Part shown: positions 26,071 through 34,531 of the stretch, piece by piece
Layout: each line of letters begins with the position of its first letter
Position numbering within the stretch: position 1 is the first letter of the stretch
Assembly: GCF_017942085.1 (NCBI RefSeq)
Contig: NZ_JAGKSP010000002.1
Span: forward strand, 620,001 to 684,000
Source: Paenibacillus lignilyticus
GTDB lineage: Bacteria; Bacillota; Bacilli; Paenibacillales; Paenibacillaceae
Length of the DNA stretch: 64,000 bases
Direction: 5' to 3'
Notes under the pieces: model-generated
The model's database searches: none
The model's input: only the letters and a program-made list of their open reading frames with translations
What the model was told of the DNA's origin: nothing
Program-made: the position numbers and the translations under genes

Positions 26071-27619
26071 GTGATAGTTCCCCTTTTCCTGCCAGCCTCG
26101 CTTCCAGCGTGCTTTGCATTTCGTCAAGCGCTGCATCAACCGACTTCGATCCTTTCACAACGGCTTCCATCTGTTCGCCGCCAAGCGTGGACAAGGCAGC
26201 GTCCAGTTCCACCTTCGCTCGATTGTCGAAAGCAATTCTATAACCCTCAGCCGCTTTTGCCGGATCTACCTTATTCTCATAGAATGCTTTCCAGTGCTTG
26301 CTGTCCTTCTCATCCATGACCGACTGATCAGCTAATAAAGTAGAGTATAGCTGCGCATTCTCCAGACCACTGCGCCAAGTGCCGCTTATAATAAACGAAA
26401 TCAGCTCCCAGACCGCTTCCTCTTGGGTTGAAGCCGCATTGATCGCGTACACGGTATTCGTGCCCAAGAATGACTGTTGGTTCGTGGCGGACGCGTCCAC
26501 GCGAAGCGGAACTGTCGACCAATTTACTTTCATAACGCCTTCAAACTTAAAATTCTCCAAGTTCGAATAGTAGTAGCTCGGTGCAATCTTCATCGCTATT
26601 TTGCCTTGAGCAAAAGCATCATTCTTGCCCATATCCTTCATGGTGATGCCGCTCTTGCCGATATCTAAGATCTTCTGCTGCGTAATCCAGCCTTCCCGGT
26701 ATCCATCCGCAACCGATTGCCAAACTTGTTTCCATGCCTCGGAATTGACGGTAGCCTCCGTTTTGCCTCCACTGTCTTTACTTAAGGTCTGCAGCCCGGA
26801 TACTTGTCCAAAGAATTCGGTCAACGCAAATTTATTCGTACGATCCAATGCGTCGAGTCCGCTAATCCCCGTACCTTGGAATCGTTTGGCAAGCTGCAAT
26901 ATTTCCTCCGGCGACATCTCGCCTTCAGGCAGCGGAATCCCCTGTTTCGCAAAAGCATCTTCATTAATATAGAGAGCCATCGTGCTAAAATCCGCCGGCA
27001 ATCCGTATAACTCGCCGCTTCCGCCAAGCTGCCGCAGCAGTTCAACGATTGGCGCATATAGGGTACCCAGCTCAAATTGATGTTCTTTCACAATCGTATC
27101 CAATGACTTGAGCTTTCCGTCTGCCGCCAGCTCCTTAAACAGTTTCAACGGAAGCTGCAGCATGTCCGGCTGCTCCTTATCCATCCAGGCTTTAAACATA
27201 GCGGGATCATTATATAAATCTCTTGGCGCATCGATCATATTCAGCTTCACGGAAGGGTGACGAATAATAAACGGCCGCTTAATCTGATATTCTATGCTGC
27301 CATCCTGCGCAAACTGATGGATGTTGATCGTATATTCCCCGTCACTCAGCGGATCACCGCGAAGTGCGGCCGGAATGTTCTCCCCCGAATCCGGTTTCAG
27401 CAGCTGCAACACATCATCGCGGAACCACCAGCCACAACCAAGCAATACAATGATGCTCATGAATGCTGCAACCGCGCGAAACGGCGTTCTTCTTTTCTCG
27501 TTTTGCATAAGAATGCGCTCCCTCACTTTATGCTCCAGTTCTGAGGTGAACCCATTCTTCACGGGAGGTTTCCCTGCAAGCTTATGCTCCCAGCTGTTTA
27601 ACGGTTCTTTCATGTCCAT
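26063..27619 (-). CDS. Membrane-anchored solute-binding protein in the anti-sigma factor position
   Basis: About 518 aa. A short cytoplasmic N-terminus (about 44 residues, with FTSELEHKVRERILMQNEK) is followed by one TM helix (about 48-66, VAAFMSIIVLLGCGWWF) and a large extracellular domain. That domain reads as a family 1 solute-binding protein (IRHPSVKLNMIDAP, MALYINEDAFAKQGIPLP, EEAVWELISFIISGTW). There is no lipobox-plus-signal arrangement; it is an N-in anchor. ATG 27619 or ATG 27613 (which overlaps the sigma stop as ATGA) is the start, with GGAGG just upstream. Its place and topology suggest that it holds the sigma factor until a ligand binds outside. Confidence 0.8.
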   Translation of the reverse strand: MDMKEPLNSWEHKLAGKPPVKNGFTSELEHKVRERILMQNEKRRTPFRAVAAFMSIIVLLGCGWWFRDDVLQLLKPDSGENIPAALRGDPLSDGEYTINIHQFAQDGSIEYQIKRPFIIRHPSVKLNMIDAPRDLYNDPAMFKAWMDKEQPDMLQLPLKLFKELAADGKLKSLDTIVKEHQFELGTLYAPIVELLRQLGGSGELYGLPADFSTMALYINEDAFAKQGIPLPEGEMSPEEILQLAKRFQGTGISGLDALDRTNKFALTEFFGQVSGLQTLSKDSGGKTEATVNSEAWKQVWQSVADGYREGWITQQKILDIGKSGITMKDMGKNDAFAQGKIAMKIAPSYYYSNLENFKFEGVMKVNWSTVPLRVDASATNQQSFLGTNTVYAINAASTQEEAVWELISFIISGTWRSGLENAQLYSTLLADQSVMDEKDSKHWKAFYENKVDPAKAAEGYRIAFDNRAKVELDAALSTLGGEQMEAVVKGSKSVDAALDEMQSTLEARLAGKGELSHE

Positions 27620-28179
27620 TCTTCCTCCCCAGTCCACTTCGCTTCTTGGGTAAGACTGCGATTAACCGCAGCTCGCGCACGATGAAGCCTCGACTTCACC
27701 GTACCGACTGATACGTGGAGCATGTCCGCCATTTCTTGCATCGAAAGTCCATAATGACTGTTCATCAGCAGCACTTCCCTCAGCTTCTGCGGCAGCTTCA
27801 AGACAACCGCCCAGATTTCCTCGGTCATCAGCTTATCGAAGCTTTCCCGCTCCGCCGAGGGCGAAGTTTGCTCTTGTGGACGGACGAGCCCTCCAAAGAA
27901 AGTCACACGTCTGATCCATGCCGACCGCAGCACGTCGCGCGCCGTGTTGCGGGTAATGGCCAGCAGCCATGTTTTGATCGACGATTGCCCGCGAAATTCA
28001 TAGAGCTGTTGAAACACCTTTACGAATACATCTTGGGAAATATCATCGGCCAGCTCTCTGGAACGCGTGTAGAAAAAAGCGAAATTCCAAACGTCCTTGC
28101 CGTACGCCGCCATAAGCTCATTCAGCACCGCATGCCGGTCTAAGCCGCCTGTTACATGCTTCAAGTAATCAAACTGCAA
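27610..28179 (-). CDS. ECF RNA polymerase sigma factor
   Basis: About 189 aa, a normal ECF length. Region 2: YGKDVWNFAFFYTRSRELAD, then DISQDVFVKVFQQLYEF and IKTWLLAITRNTARDVLR. Region 4: LPQKLREVLLMNSHYGLSMQ, then EMADMLHVSVGTVKSRLHRA. TTG at 28179 has GAGG 8 nt upstream; a GTG at 28188 is possible but lies inside that RBS. The operon order is sigma, membrane SBP-like protein, SBP lipoprotein. An ECF-type promoter lies immediately upstream, so autoregulation is likely. Confidence 0.88.
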   Translation of the reverse strand: MQFDYLKHVTGGLDRHAVLNELMAAYGKDVWNFAFFYTRSRELADDISQDVFVKVFQQLYEFRGQSSIKTWLLAITRNTARDVLRSAWIRRVTFFGGLVRPQEQTSPSAERESFDKLMTEEIWAVVLKLPQKLREVLLMNSHYGLSMQEMADMLHVSVGTVKSRLHRARAAVNRSLTQEAKWTGEEEWT

Positions 28180-28197
28180 GTCGTTCACCTCACCAAG

Positions 28198-28224
28198 TAG
28201 ACGATAGAGTGCCAGAAAGGTTCC
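28198..28224 (-). promoter_or_regulatory. Putative autoregulated ECF-type promoter
   Basis: Minus strand GGAACC (28219-28224), 15-bp spacer, CGTCTA (28198-28203). This matches the AAC / CGTC pattern of Bacillus ECF promoters. It would start the transcript only about 12 nt before the TTG start. A TATAAT further upstream, near 28290, could be a housekeeping promoter. Confidence 0.5.
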
Positions 28225-28422
28225 CTATCCAATCCGGAAAATAGAAATCTATGATTTTGCACGCGAAAATGGTATAAAGTACCATCACATTATACACACC
28301 TATGAGCGGCAAGTAGAGTATATTTTCTGCAAACAGAAAGAAGCCGCGGCAGCGAGAGCTGTTTCCAGCTTCTCGCCATCCGAGGCTTCCAGACTTCAAT
28401 CGGTGTTAATCGCTATCGGTTC

Positions 28423-29358
28423 TTACGCAGACTCTCCCGCTTGACTTGCCGGTCCCACCTTCTTGCGGGTAACACTCTTCCGGCCATCAATGCTGACCGG
28501 CACATCGCCATCAACCGTGACGCGGCGCACAACGCGGTGCTGATCGCCGTAATCGTTAACCGCATAATGCTGCGTTGCCCGGTTATCCCAGATGACGACA
28601 TCGCCTTCCGCCCAGCGCCAGCGTACCGTATTCTCAAGTTTTGTCACATGATTTTGCAGCAGCGAGAACAATTGGGCCGAGTCTGTGGAAGACAACCCGA
28701 GGATACGTTTCACAAAATGACCCAAAATCAGCGTCCGCTCCCCTGTCTCCGGATGTACCCGAACGAGCGGGTGCTCCGTTTCATATAAAGTGGACACGAA
28801 AACTTCGCGGTATCTCGTCTCCGCCTCCTCATCAATAGGCTTACTCCGATAAGCTGCATAATCATATTCATTGGAGTGGACTGCCCACAAGCCATCGACG
28901 AGCTTCTGCAGCTCCGCAGGCAAATTGTCGTAGGCTGCTGCCGTGTTCGCCCAGACCGTATCGCCACCGAACTCCGGAACAACGACTGCCCGCAGTATGG
29001 AAGCTTGCGGATAAGCATCCACGAAAGTAACGTCGGTATGCCACGAATCGGCACGACCGCCATGATTGGAATTGAGCTCCAACACATAATCGGTTCCTTG
29101 TTTGATCGGCACCGTCGGGTGAGCTACCGGATCACCCAGCAATTGAGCGAAAGCTTCCTGCCCCGCATCGTCAAGCTGATGCTGCCCGCGGAAGAAAATA
29201 ACCTTATGCTTCAGCAGCGCTTCTCTTATGAAGCTGACCGTTTCTTCTTCTAATTGGGAAGAGAGTGTAACCCCTCTAATCTCTGCACCGATTCTGCCTG
29301 CTACCGGACGTACCTCGAATGATTGACCAATGATTTCATTTTGTTCTACTTTGCTCAT
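28423..29358 (-). CDS. tauD: TauD/TfdA-family alpha-ketoglutarate-dependent dioxygenase
   Basis: A 311-aa Fe(II)/2-oxoglutarate enzyme of the taurine dioxygenase type, which oxygenates sulfonates to release sulfite. The Fe ligands are visible as SWHTDVTF (H-x-D) and [10 protein letters not shown] (distal H) near the C-terminus; the 2-oxoglutarate Arg follows in [12 protein letters not shown] 29358 has GGAGG 7 nt upstream; the longer upstream frame runs through the leader terminator and was rejected. It is transcribed from its own promoter through a leader with an intrinsic terminator. The symbol reflects family membership; the true substrate may be another sulfonate. Confidence 0.85.
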   Translation of the reverse strand: MSKVEQNEIIGQSFEVRPVAGRIGAEIRGVTLSSQLEEETVSFIREALLKHKVIFFRGQHQLDDAGQEAFAQLLGDPVAHPTVPIKQGTDYVLELNSNHGGRADSWHTDVTFVDAYPQASILRAVVVPEFGGDTVWANTAAAYDNLPAELQKLVDGLWAVHSNEYDYAAYRSKPIDEEAETRYREVFVSTLYETEHPLVRVHPETGERTLILGHFVKRILGLSSTDSAQLFSLLQNHVTKLENTVRWRWAEGDVVIWDNRATQHYAVNDYGDQHRVVRRVTVDGDVPVSIDGRKSVTRKKVGPASQAGESA

Positions 29359-29432
29359 GGTATTGCCTCCTTGGATTGGATTTGGATTTTTCGAACCTCC
29401 ATCGGATTTCAATCTGAACAGGGAATAGAGAT

Positions 29433-29484
29433 AAAAAAAGAGACGCACTCATCTCTCGATGATTGGTCTCTCCGGTAATCCGGT
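29433..29484 (-). promoter_or_regulatory. tauD leader: direct repeat plus intrinsic terminator (attenuator)
   Basis: The leader contains ACCGGA-NN-ACCGGAG (repeats 29479-29484 and 29471-29476, 8-bp period). The second copy runs into the 5' arm of a terminator: AGAGAC/GTCTCT (29439-29444 with 29466-29471) enclosing a TCATC-GAGA-GATGA hairpin, followed by seven Ts. The same repeat layout occurs before ssuA. It does not look like a SAM-I (S-box) leader. Confidence 0.65.
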
Positions 29485-29530
29485 GGAACAAACTATTCTT
29501 TTCCTATCGATTTACTATGATTTATACATG

Positions 29531-29559
29531 ATATTACCTGTTGACCCTTTCGATGTCAA
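29531..29559 (-). promoter_or_regulatory. tauD promoter with overlapping 10-bp inverted repeat
   Basis: Minus strand TTGACA (29554-29559), 17-bp spacer, TAATAT (29531-29536). A perfect inverted repeat ACCTGTTGAC / GTCAACAGGT spans the -35 and the spacer. It could be an operator or the end hairpin of the MFS gene; it has no T-run. Confidence 0.75.
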
Positions 29560-29581
29560 CAGGTAATTGAGAAATTTTTCT

Positions 29582-30865
29582 TCAGGCCGAAATACTTGTT
29601 GCCGCCGGCTCAGGAGCCTGCCGCTTAAACAGCGGCACCAGCGACAGCACGCCGGCCAGCATTAATAATCCGGACAACGTATAAATCGTGGTCAACGGAA
29701 GGATTGTCTTCAGTGGTCCGGCCAATGCCATCATGAGCACCATAGCTCCCATATACATTGGACCTAGTGTACCGCTGACGCGTCCGATAAATTCAGGCGC
29801 CGACCATTTTAGCATAATCGTATTGATCGAAATGTGGACCATGGGGAAAATCATGCCCATGATCAACTGAAGACTCAGCGTAAACGGTACGTTCATGGAA
29901 TAACCAACGCCGACTGTGCCAACCGCGCTTACGCCCAAGGCGAGCGCCAGCATTTTGACCGGAGACATCTTCTTCGAAACGACCGTTATAAAAGCACCGC
30001 CGATTAACATGCCAATTCCGCTAATCATGAGTACATATTGCAAAAATTCCTTCGGCTGTCCGAGTCGTTCCGTCACGACAAACAGCCCCAACGTTTGCGC
30101 AATACCGCCCGACAAGCCTGCCAGAGCAAAGGTAATACACATGGTCCGAAGTACTCTGCTGCCCCATACATAACGAAGGCCTTCCTTCATTTCCGTCATG
30201 ACGGAGGTTGGCTTCGCTTCCGGATCTCGCCGCGTGATCGCTTTATCTTGCGGGAGTCGGAACAGGATAAGCGCGGATAAGAAACTTGCAACTCCCATAA
30301 CGCCAATGGAGACATGAATGCCGAAGTTTTGGTACACGATTGTTCCTACGGATGGCCCGGCAATCAAGAACACCGCCATAAGCGTTTGGAAGATTCCCAT
30401 CGCGCTTTGCAGCTGCTCCTGCGGCACATGCTGCTTGAACAGCTTCATCGATGAGGGCGCCGAGAATTGAGATAACGTTGCAGATAAGAAGGTGGCAAAA
30501 TAGACGGCGGCCCATGATTCATACACTAGTGCGACCAGCACCAGCACAACGGATGCGGCCGACATCAAATCGCACCAAATCATCGTTCGCTTCGGAAGCC
30601 ACCGGTCCGCGAAGGTGCCTCCAATGAAGGCGAATAGAAAAATCGGTGAAAATTCCGCTACGGAGATCAGAGATACCGCTATGGGATCGTTGTTCGTTTG
30701 ATCGGTCACATATAGTAGGATGGCGAAATTTCGCACCCATATTCCGATTTGCAGCATAATATTCGACATGAGGATCGTTTGAAAAAAGCGGTTCCGCAGC
30801 AGCGGAGTTTGGGCTGTTGCACCCGCAGCTGCTCCGGCCGCTTGATTAGTATTCATCTGGTTCAT
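29582..30865 (-). CDS. MFS exporter (MFS_3, enterobactin/macrolide efflux-like)
   Basis: A 427-aa integral membrane protein with about 12 helices. The loop 2-3 motif GGTFADRWLPKRTMIWCDLM is the MFS signature A in the form typical of the MFS_3 drug/siderophore efflux group. The N-terminal 20 residues are Ala/Gln-rich and cytoplasmic. AAGGAG lies directly before the first of two ATGs (30865 and 30856); the second has the better spacing. Substrate unknown. It is the last gene of a possible run with the GIY-YIG gene upstream (16-bp gap). Confidence 0.85.
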   Translation of the reverse strand: MNQMNTNQAAGAAAGATAQTPLLRNRFFQTILMSNIMLQIGIWVRNFAILLYVTDQTNNDPIAVSLISVAEFSPIFLFAFIGGTFADRWLPKRTMIWCDLMSAASVVLVLVALVYESWAAVYFATFLSATLSQFSAPSSMKLFKQHVPQEQLQSAMGIFQTLMAVFLIAGPSVGTIVYQNFGIHVSIGVMGVASFLSALILFRLPQDKAITRRDPEAKPTSVMTEMKEGLRYVWGSRVLRTMCITFALAGLSGGIAQTLGLFVVTERLGQPKEFLQYVLMISGIGMLIGGAFITVVSKKMSPVKMLALALGVSAVGTVGVGYSMNVPFTLSLQLIMGMIFPMVHISINTIMLKWSAPEFIGRVSGTLGPMYMGAMVLMMALAGPLKTILPLTTIYTLSGLLMLAGVLSLVPLFKRQAPEPAATSISA

Positions 30866-30881
30866 AACTCCTTATTCGGTT

Positions 30882-31298
30882 CTATTTGGGCGGACGGTTG
30901 TAACCGTTCGGCTCGTAAGGCTGTAATTGATCAAGCCATTTCTTCTCCAGTCGCTTGAGGGAATCGCGGTAGTTCATTAAGGCATTGCGATCGACGATCT
31001 CCGTGCCGGGAATGAGCGTATCTTTATAATCATTGCGCACTTCTTCGCCAAGACTGAGCTGCTCCAATACCTCATATCTGAAATCTGCGCCTGCTTGCGC
31101 TCTGTACTCCTCTTGGAGTGCGGAGTTCATGTGGCCGTTCATGTCGAGCGAGAACTTCTGGCGGGTCCATGCTGAATCAAGTGTCGGCGATGAGGCGATA
31201 TAACGTTTGCCATTCCGGTCATTGATGATTTGAAACACGCCCATCGCGCGCTGCTTCATGCCGTATTCGTTTTGTAATTCCTTGCGTCTGTTCATCAT
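30882..31298 (-). CDS. GIY-YIG-like nuclease family small protein
   Basis: A 138-aa protein whose central part (MGVFQIINDRNGKRYIASSP, then TLDSAWTRQKFSLDMNGHMN) is the degenerate GIY-YIG fold annotated in many Bacilli. G-V-F and R-Y-I replace the GIY and YIG triads. The later Glu (FRYEVLEQL) fits the usual pattern. Nuclease activity is uncertain because the first triad is altered. GGAGGA lies 8 nt before the double ATG. The gap to the DUF2087 gene upstream is 45 bp. Confidence 0.7.
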   Translation of the reverse strand: MMNRRKELQNEYGMKQRAMGVFQIINDRNGKRYIASSPTLDSAWTRQKFSLDMNGHMNSALQEEYRAQAGADFRYEVLEQLSLGEEVRNDYKDTLIPGTEIVDRNALMNYRDSLKRLEKKWLDQLQPYEPNGYNRPPK

Positions 31299-31343
31299 TG
31301 TAAATTCCTCCTTCAGTCATTCCCATTCATGCTCGGTGTCTTC

Positions 31344-32108
31344 TTACAAGTTGAGCCAATATACGCTTCCGTCGCTCTCGCGGTCCAGAAAACCATAGTC
31401 GACCAAGTATCTTCTTAACGTCACGTAATCTTCCGCCATGAACCGCTTAAGCAGCTCGTTGACCTCAACTTCCTTGTACTTGCGGCCTTTCTTGAAGCTG
31501 GTTGAAACGTGGCGGAGCAGCGCTGCTTTACGTTTCTCTTTACGCGGCAAACCCGTGAGCGGCCCAGCCAACCCTTGCGGCAAATACTTGTTCAGCAGCG
31601 CTTTATATTCGTCATGCGTGATGGCAAAACGCTCATCCACCAATGGTGCTGTACGGTGCACAGGCACAAATTTAGCACCTTGCGCAAGACCGCCGTCCAT
31701 CAGCTCCATGATGGCAAGAAACAGCTTGGCCTGCTTCGCTTTCTCTTTCAGCGCAAAACGGTGATTGCGTATGGTTGACGCACTGCCGCCGCCGGTTTGC
31801 TTCACAATATCTGCATCGGAAGAGCCGGAGGCGAATGCACCGATGAGCTGCTTCTGCAAGTCGGTTAGACCCGTTGCTTTCTTGTCTAGCTCGAGCAGAT
31901 ATTGAAGCATGGATCCATGTGCGCTGCCAATATGCTTCACGACTGCTTTGTGAGCTTCCATCATCCGTTTATCGACGGTATAGATGATTCCCTCTTCAAA
32001 TTGTTCCCCGCAAACTAAGCAGTAATAGCTGTCGGATTCCGCGTGGTACACATATCCTTGCTTCAGCTCGCTCAGCGATGCTGTATAAAAGGATTCTGAA
32101 ATGTCCAT
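31344..32108 (-). CDS. DUF2087-domain transcriptional regulator-like protein
   Basis: A 254-aa protein. The N-terminus has a Cys-x2-Cys...His...His pattern (YYCLVCGEQF ... HKAVVKHIGSAHG), a possible zinc ribbon. The middle (TGLTDLQKQLIGAFASGSSD, then ADIVKQTGGGSASTIRNHRF) resembles a LuxR/sigma-4-type HTH. The C-terminal 75 residues are DUF2087 (LPRKEKRKAALLRHVSTSFK ... YVTLRRYLVDYGFLDR). ATG 32108 has GGAG 9 nt upstream; the ATG at 32123 has none. A DNA-binding role is inferred; its targets are unknown. Confidence 0.82.
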   Translation of the reverse strand: MDISESFYTASLSELKQGYVYHAESDSYYCLVCGEQFEEGIIYTVDKRMMEAHKAVVKHIGSAHGSMLQYLLELDKKATGLTDLQKQLIGAFASGSSDADIVKQTGGGSASTIRNHRFALKEKAKQAKLFLAIMELMDGGLAQGAKFVPVHRTAPLVDERFAITHDEYKALLNKYLPQGLAGPLTGLPRKEKRKAALLRHVSTSFKKGRKYKEVEVNELLKRFMAEDYVTLRRYLVDYGFLDRESDGSVYWLNL

Positions 32109-32212
32109 AACAAACAACTCCATCGTTCGTTTAATAATTACCTAGATAATATATCATTTTGTTTGGTTTATTTCAATAAACGTTTGATTGGCAACAAGCT
32201 GGAAATCGATAT

Positions 32213-32283
32213 AAAAAAGAATGACGATGATCCAATCTTTAAGCTGCAGCCGCATGCTTAAAGCCTCGATCATCGTCATTCTT
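32213..32283 (-). terminator. Terminator hairpin built partly from coding sequence
   Basis: A perfect 16-bp inverted repeat AAGAATGACGATGATC (32217-32232) / complement (32268-32283), with an inner CTTTAAGC/GCTTAAAG stem and a T-run on the minus strand. The 5' arm lies in the last 15 codons of the small gene at 32239. Confidence 0.85.
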
Positions 32284-32424
32284 CGGATACGCATATCTCC
32301 GTTTATCCGGCTTCACCCTCGTCACAGGCTTCACACCGTTCCAATTTCCCCTTTGCATTCTTGGGTCCATTCCGCCTTGCTGCAGCTTCTTATCTCGCTG
32401 CTTCCGCGCCGTACTCTTCGCCAT
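32239..32424 (-). CDS. Small basic conserved protein, unknown function
   Basis: A 61-aa Lys/Arg-rich protein starting MAKSTARKQRDKKLQQGGMD and continuing RGNWNGVKPVTRVKPDKR. The A-x-S-x-A-R-K-x-R-D-K start with N-G-V-x-P-V-T-R is seen in short conserved Bacilli proteins of unknown role. It is probably RNA- or DNA-binding by charge only. GAGGAGC lies 10 nt before the ATG. The C-terminal codons double as terminator stem. Confidence 0.75.
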   Translation of the reverse strand: MAKSTARKQRDKKLQQGGMDPRMQRGNWNGVKPVTRVKPDKRRYAYPKNDDDRGFKHAAAA

Positions 32425-32576
32425 GCGATATGCACGCTCCTCTTATTATGAAGTTATGGCCGCCGCTGCTAACAGCAACCTGCGGCTCTTCTCTAGCTTA
32501 TACGATTGGCACGCTATGTTTCAAGGGGCGGATGTAGGGATGACTGTACGTAGCCAAAGTTAATTGTTCTCCCGCA

Positions 32577-32761
32577 CTAACGAATCGTAGAGGTCTTATT
32601 TCAGCAAATTGACGAGGTTTGTATTTCTAACGAATCCTACAGGCCTTATTTGGTGTCAATAAGCCCTTTTTCGCTCCATTTCCTCAATATAGCGTCTCTA
32701 CGATTCGTTAGAGTTAATAAATGGCTAATTTCGCTCGAATAAGAACTGTAGGATTCGTTAG
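32577..32761. repeat. Dispersed CTAACGAATCGTAG-type repeat cluster A
   Basis: Two direct units (32577-32601 and 32627-32651) are followed by two inverted units (about 32689-32711 and 32739-32761). Each unit is CTAACGAATC then (G/C)TA(G/C)A, then GGYCTTATTT or similar. The first unit is identical over 25 bp to a unit at 57979-58003. The arrangement can fold into nested hairpins. Confidence 0.85.
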
Positions 32762-32895
32762 CGCGAAAAGCGCGGCAGCAACTGGGATTCAGGCATAGTA
32801 AACTCGTGTTCACGTACATCATTCATGTGACCAATTTTTCAACACAAAAGCTGCCCCACAAGTCGCATTGCTCACCTGTGAGACAGCTTGGTTTC

Positions 32896-33060
32896 ATGCC
32901 CATCGGGCATACTCTTTCACCATTGCAGCTTCATGCCCATCAGGCATGCTCTCTACCGCTTCTTTCTCCATGCCCCTCGGGCATACTCTTCTACCGCTGC
33001 TTTCTCTATGCCCCTCGGGCATACTCTTCTACCGCTTTTTCCTTCATGCCCCTCGGGCAT
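32896..33060. repeat. Five tandem palindromic repeats, 37-38-bp period
   Basis: ATGCCC(A/C)TC(G/A)GGCAT occurs at 32896, 32933, 32970, 33008 and 33046. Each is a near-perfect 15-bp palindrome. The connecting sequences are also similar (ACTCTTCTACCGCT and TTTCT), so this is tandem duplication and not a CRISPR array. It lies in the 3' region of the MFS gene ending at 33073. Confidence 0.85.
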
Positions 33061-33072
33061 CGCTATACTAGC

Positions 33073-34296
33073 TTACGCCGCCTCGCGCCGATCGGGCGGA
33101 AGCATGATCGCCAATAAGCCGATCATCGGGAGGACACTGGAGTAATTCATCACCTTCGTCAGCCCCCAAGCTTCAGCCGCATGCCCCAGGATGATAGCGC
33201 CGAGCGCTCCCATGCCGAAGGCAAGTCCCGTAATGAGCCCTGACGCCATGCCGACGTTGTTCGGGATGAGCTCCTGCGCGTACACGACGCTGACGGAGAA
33301 GCCGGACAGCAGGATGAAGCCAAGCACGAAGCTCACCGGATACACCCACCCAATAGACAAATGGGGCAGGAGCAGCGCGAACGGTGAAGCACCGCCGATC
33401 GAGAACATAATCATCCGCTTGCGGCCGAACTTATCGGCGAGCACGCCGCCGAAGAAGGTGCCGAGCACGCCTGCTGCCATGAAGATAAAGATCGGTACTT
33501 GCGCTGCCTTGGTCGACAGCCCATATTTCTCTACGGCAAAGAAGTTGTAGAAGTTCGAGATGCCGCTGAAATACCATGAACGCGAGAATACGAGCAGAAT
33601 CAATATCGTCATGGCAAAAATAATGACTCTACGGCTTTGACCTGCCGCGCCGTTCTGAGTCGCTGCTTTAGCAGATTTCTTAACCGGCTTCCCATGCTGA
33701 TCCAGCTGCCTTTTGTACCAAGGGACAACACGCAATAGAATGGCGATAGCCGCAGCTGCCAGTAACGTCCCCCAGATCGCGCCCGGTTGACCCAGCGGCA
33801 AGAAGATAAAGATCGTCATCAGCGGAGCCAGCGAGCTTCCTGCATTGCCGCCGACTTGATAGATAGATTGCGCCAGCCCTCGGCGCCCTCCGGCTGCGAA
33901 ATAGACGACTCGCGAGCCTTCCGGATGAAAGACCGCCGAGCCGAAGCCGATAAACACTACGGCTGCGATTACCGAAAGGAAATTCGGCGCATAAGCTAGT
34001 CCGGCCATTCCGAGCAAGCTAAGCCCCATGCCGATCGGCAGCATCCAAGGCATCGGCCGCTTGTCGGAGAAGTATCCCACGACAGGCTGCATGACGGAGG
34101 AAGTCATATTCAGCGTAAAGGCAATCCAGCCCATTTGCCCGTAGCTTAGATGAAGTGATTTTTCAAAGACAGGAAACAGTGCGGATACGACGGCCTGCAT
34201 CGTATCATTCAATAAATGCACAGCACTGATTGCAAACAAAATGATGTACAGCGTACCGGTTTGCAAAACAGCCGTACGTGGTGAAGCTGTAGCCAA
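33073..34296 (-). CDS. MFS transporter, fosmidomycin resistance (Fsr)-like
   Basis: About 407 aa with 12 predicted helices. The first helix carries AVHLLNDTMQAVVSALFPVF, the H-x(2)-N-D-x(2)-Q motif typical of the Fsr group. The second half has an MFS loop GGVLADKFGRKRM. The family exports fosmidomycin and related drugs; the actual substrate is unknown. Of several TTG/ATG choices, TTG at 34296 has AAAGGTGG 8 nt upstream; the longest frame starts with TTG at 34323. Single gene, divergent from the lipoprotein gene at 34532. Confidence 0.82.
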   Translation of the reverse strand: MATASPRTAVLQTGTLYIILFAISAVHLLNDTMQAVVSALFPVFEKSLHLSYGQMGWIAFTLNMTSSVMQPVVGYFSDKRPMPWMLPIGMGLSLLGMAGLAYAPNFLSVIAAVVFIGFGSAVFHPEGSRVVYFAAGGRRGLAQSIYQVGGNAGSSLAPLMTIFIFLPLGQPGAIWGTLLAAAAIAILLRVVPWYKRQLDQHGKPVKKSAKAATQNGAAGQSRRVIIFAMTILILLVFSRSWYFSGISNFYNFFAVEKYGLSTKAAQVPIFIFMAAGVLGTFFGGVLADKFGRKRMIMFSIGGASPFALLLPHLSIGWVYPVSFVLGFILLSGFSVSVVYAQELIPNNVGMASGLITGLAFGMGALGAIILGHAAEAWGLTKVMNYSSVLPMIGLLAIMLPPDRREAA

Positions 34297-34531
34297 ACTC
34301 GCCAACCACCTTTCTCCATGCAACCTTACCGCGATGCGATAAGTTGAAACTTAGTCTACCTGCAAACCTTAGCATAATCGCTTCGAAGTGACAATTATCC
34401 ATTCTTAAGCAAAATTCCCAACTAATATTTGGAAATGTAATCGTTGACATCGCTATACAGTGCCGTTATTCTTTACATAGTAGTGACGCTTGTCCTTCCA
34501 ATAAGTGCCCATTATGAGGGGAGATTATCTC

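Larger units (their letters stand above)
32425..33072. other. Repeat-rich intergenic region
   Basis: No gene. It holds four units of the CTAACGAATCGTAG repeat (32577-32761) and five units of a palindromic 37-38-bp tandem repeat (32896-33060), described separately. Confidence 0.7.

Noticed and set aside
29433..29530. SAM-I (S-box) riboswitch before tauD
   Set aside because: The conserved S-box core elements are not present; only a direct repeat and a terminator are seen.
32896..33060. CRISPR array (five evenly spaced palindromic repeats)
   Set aside because: Linkers between repeats are similar to each other and only about 22 bp long, and no cas gene is present. It is a tandem repeat.
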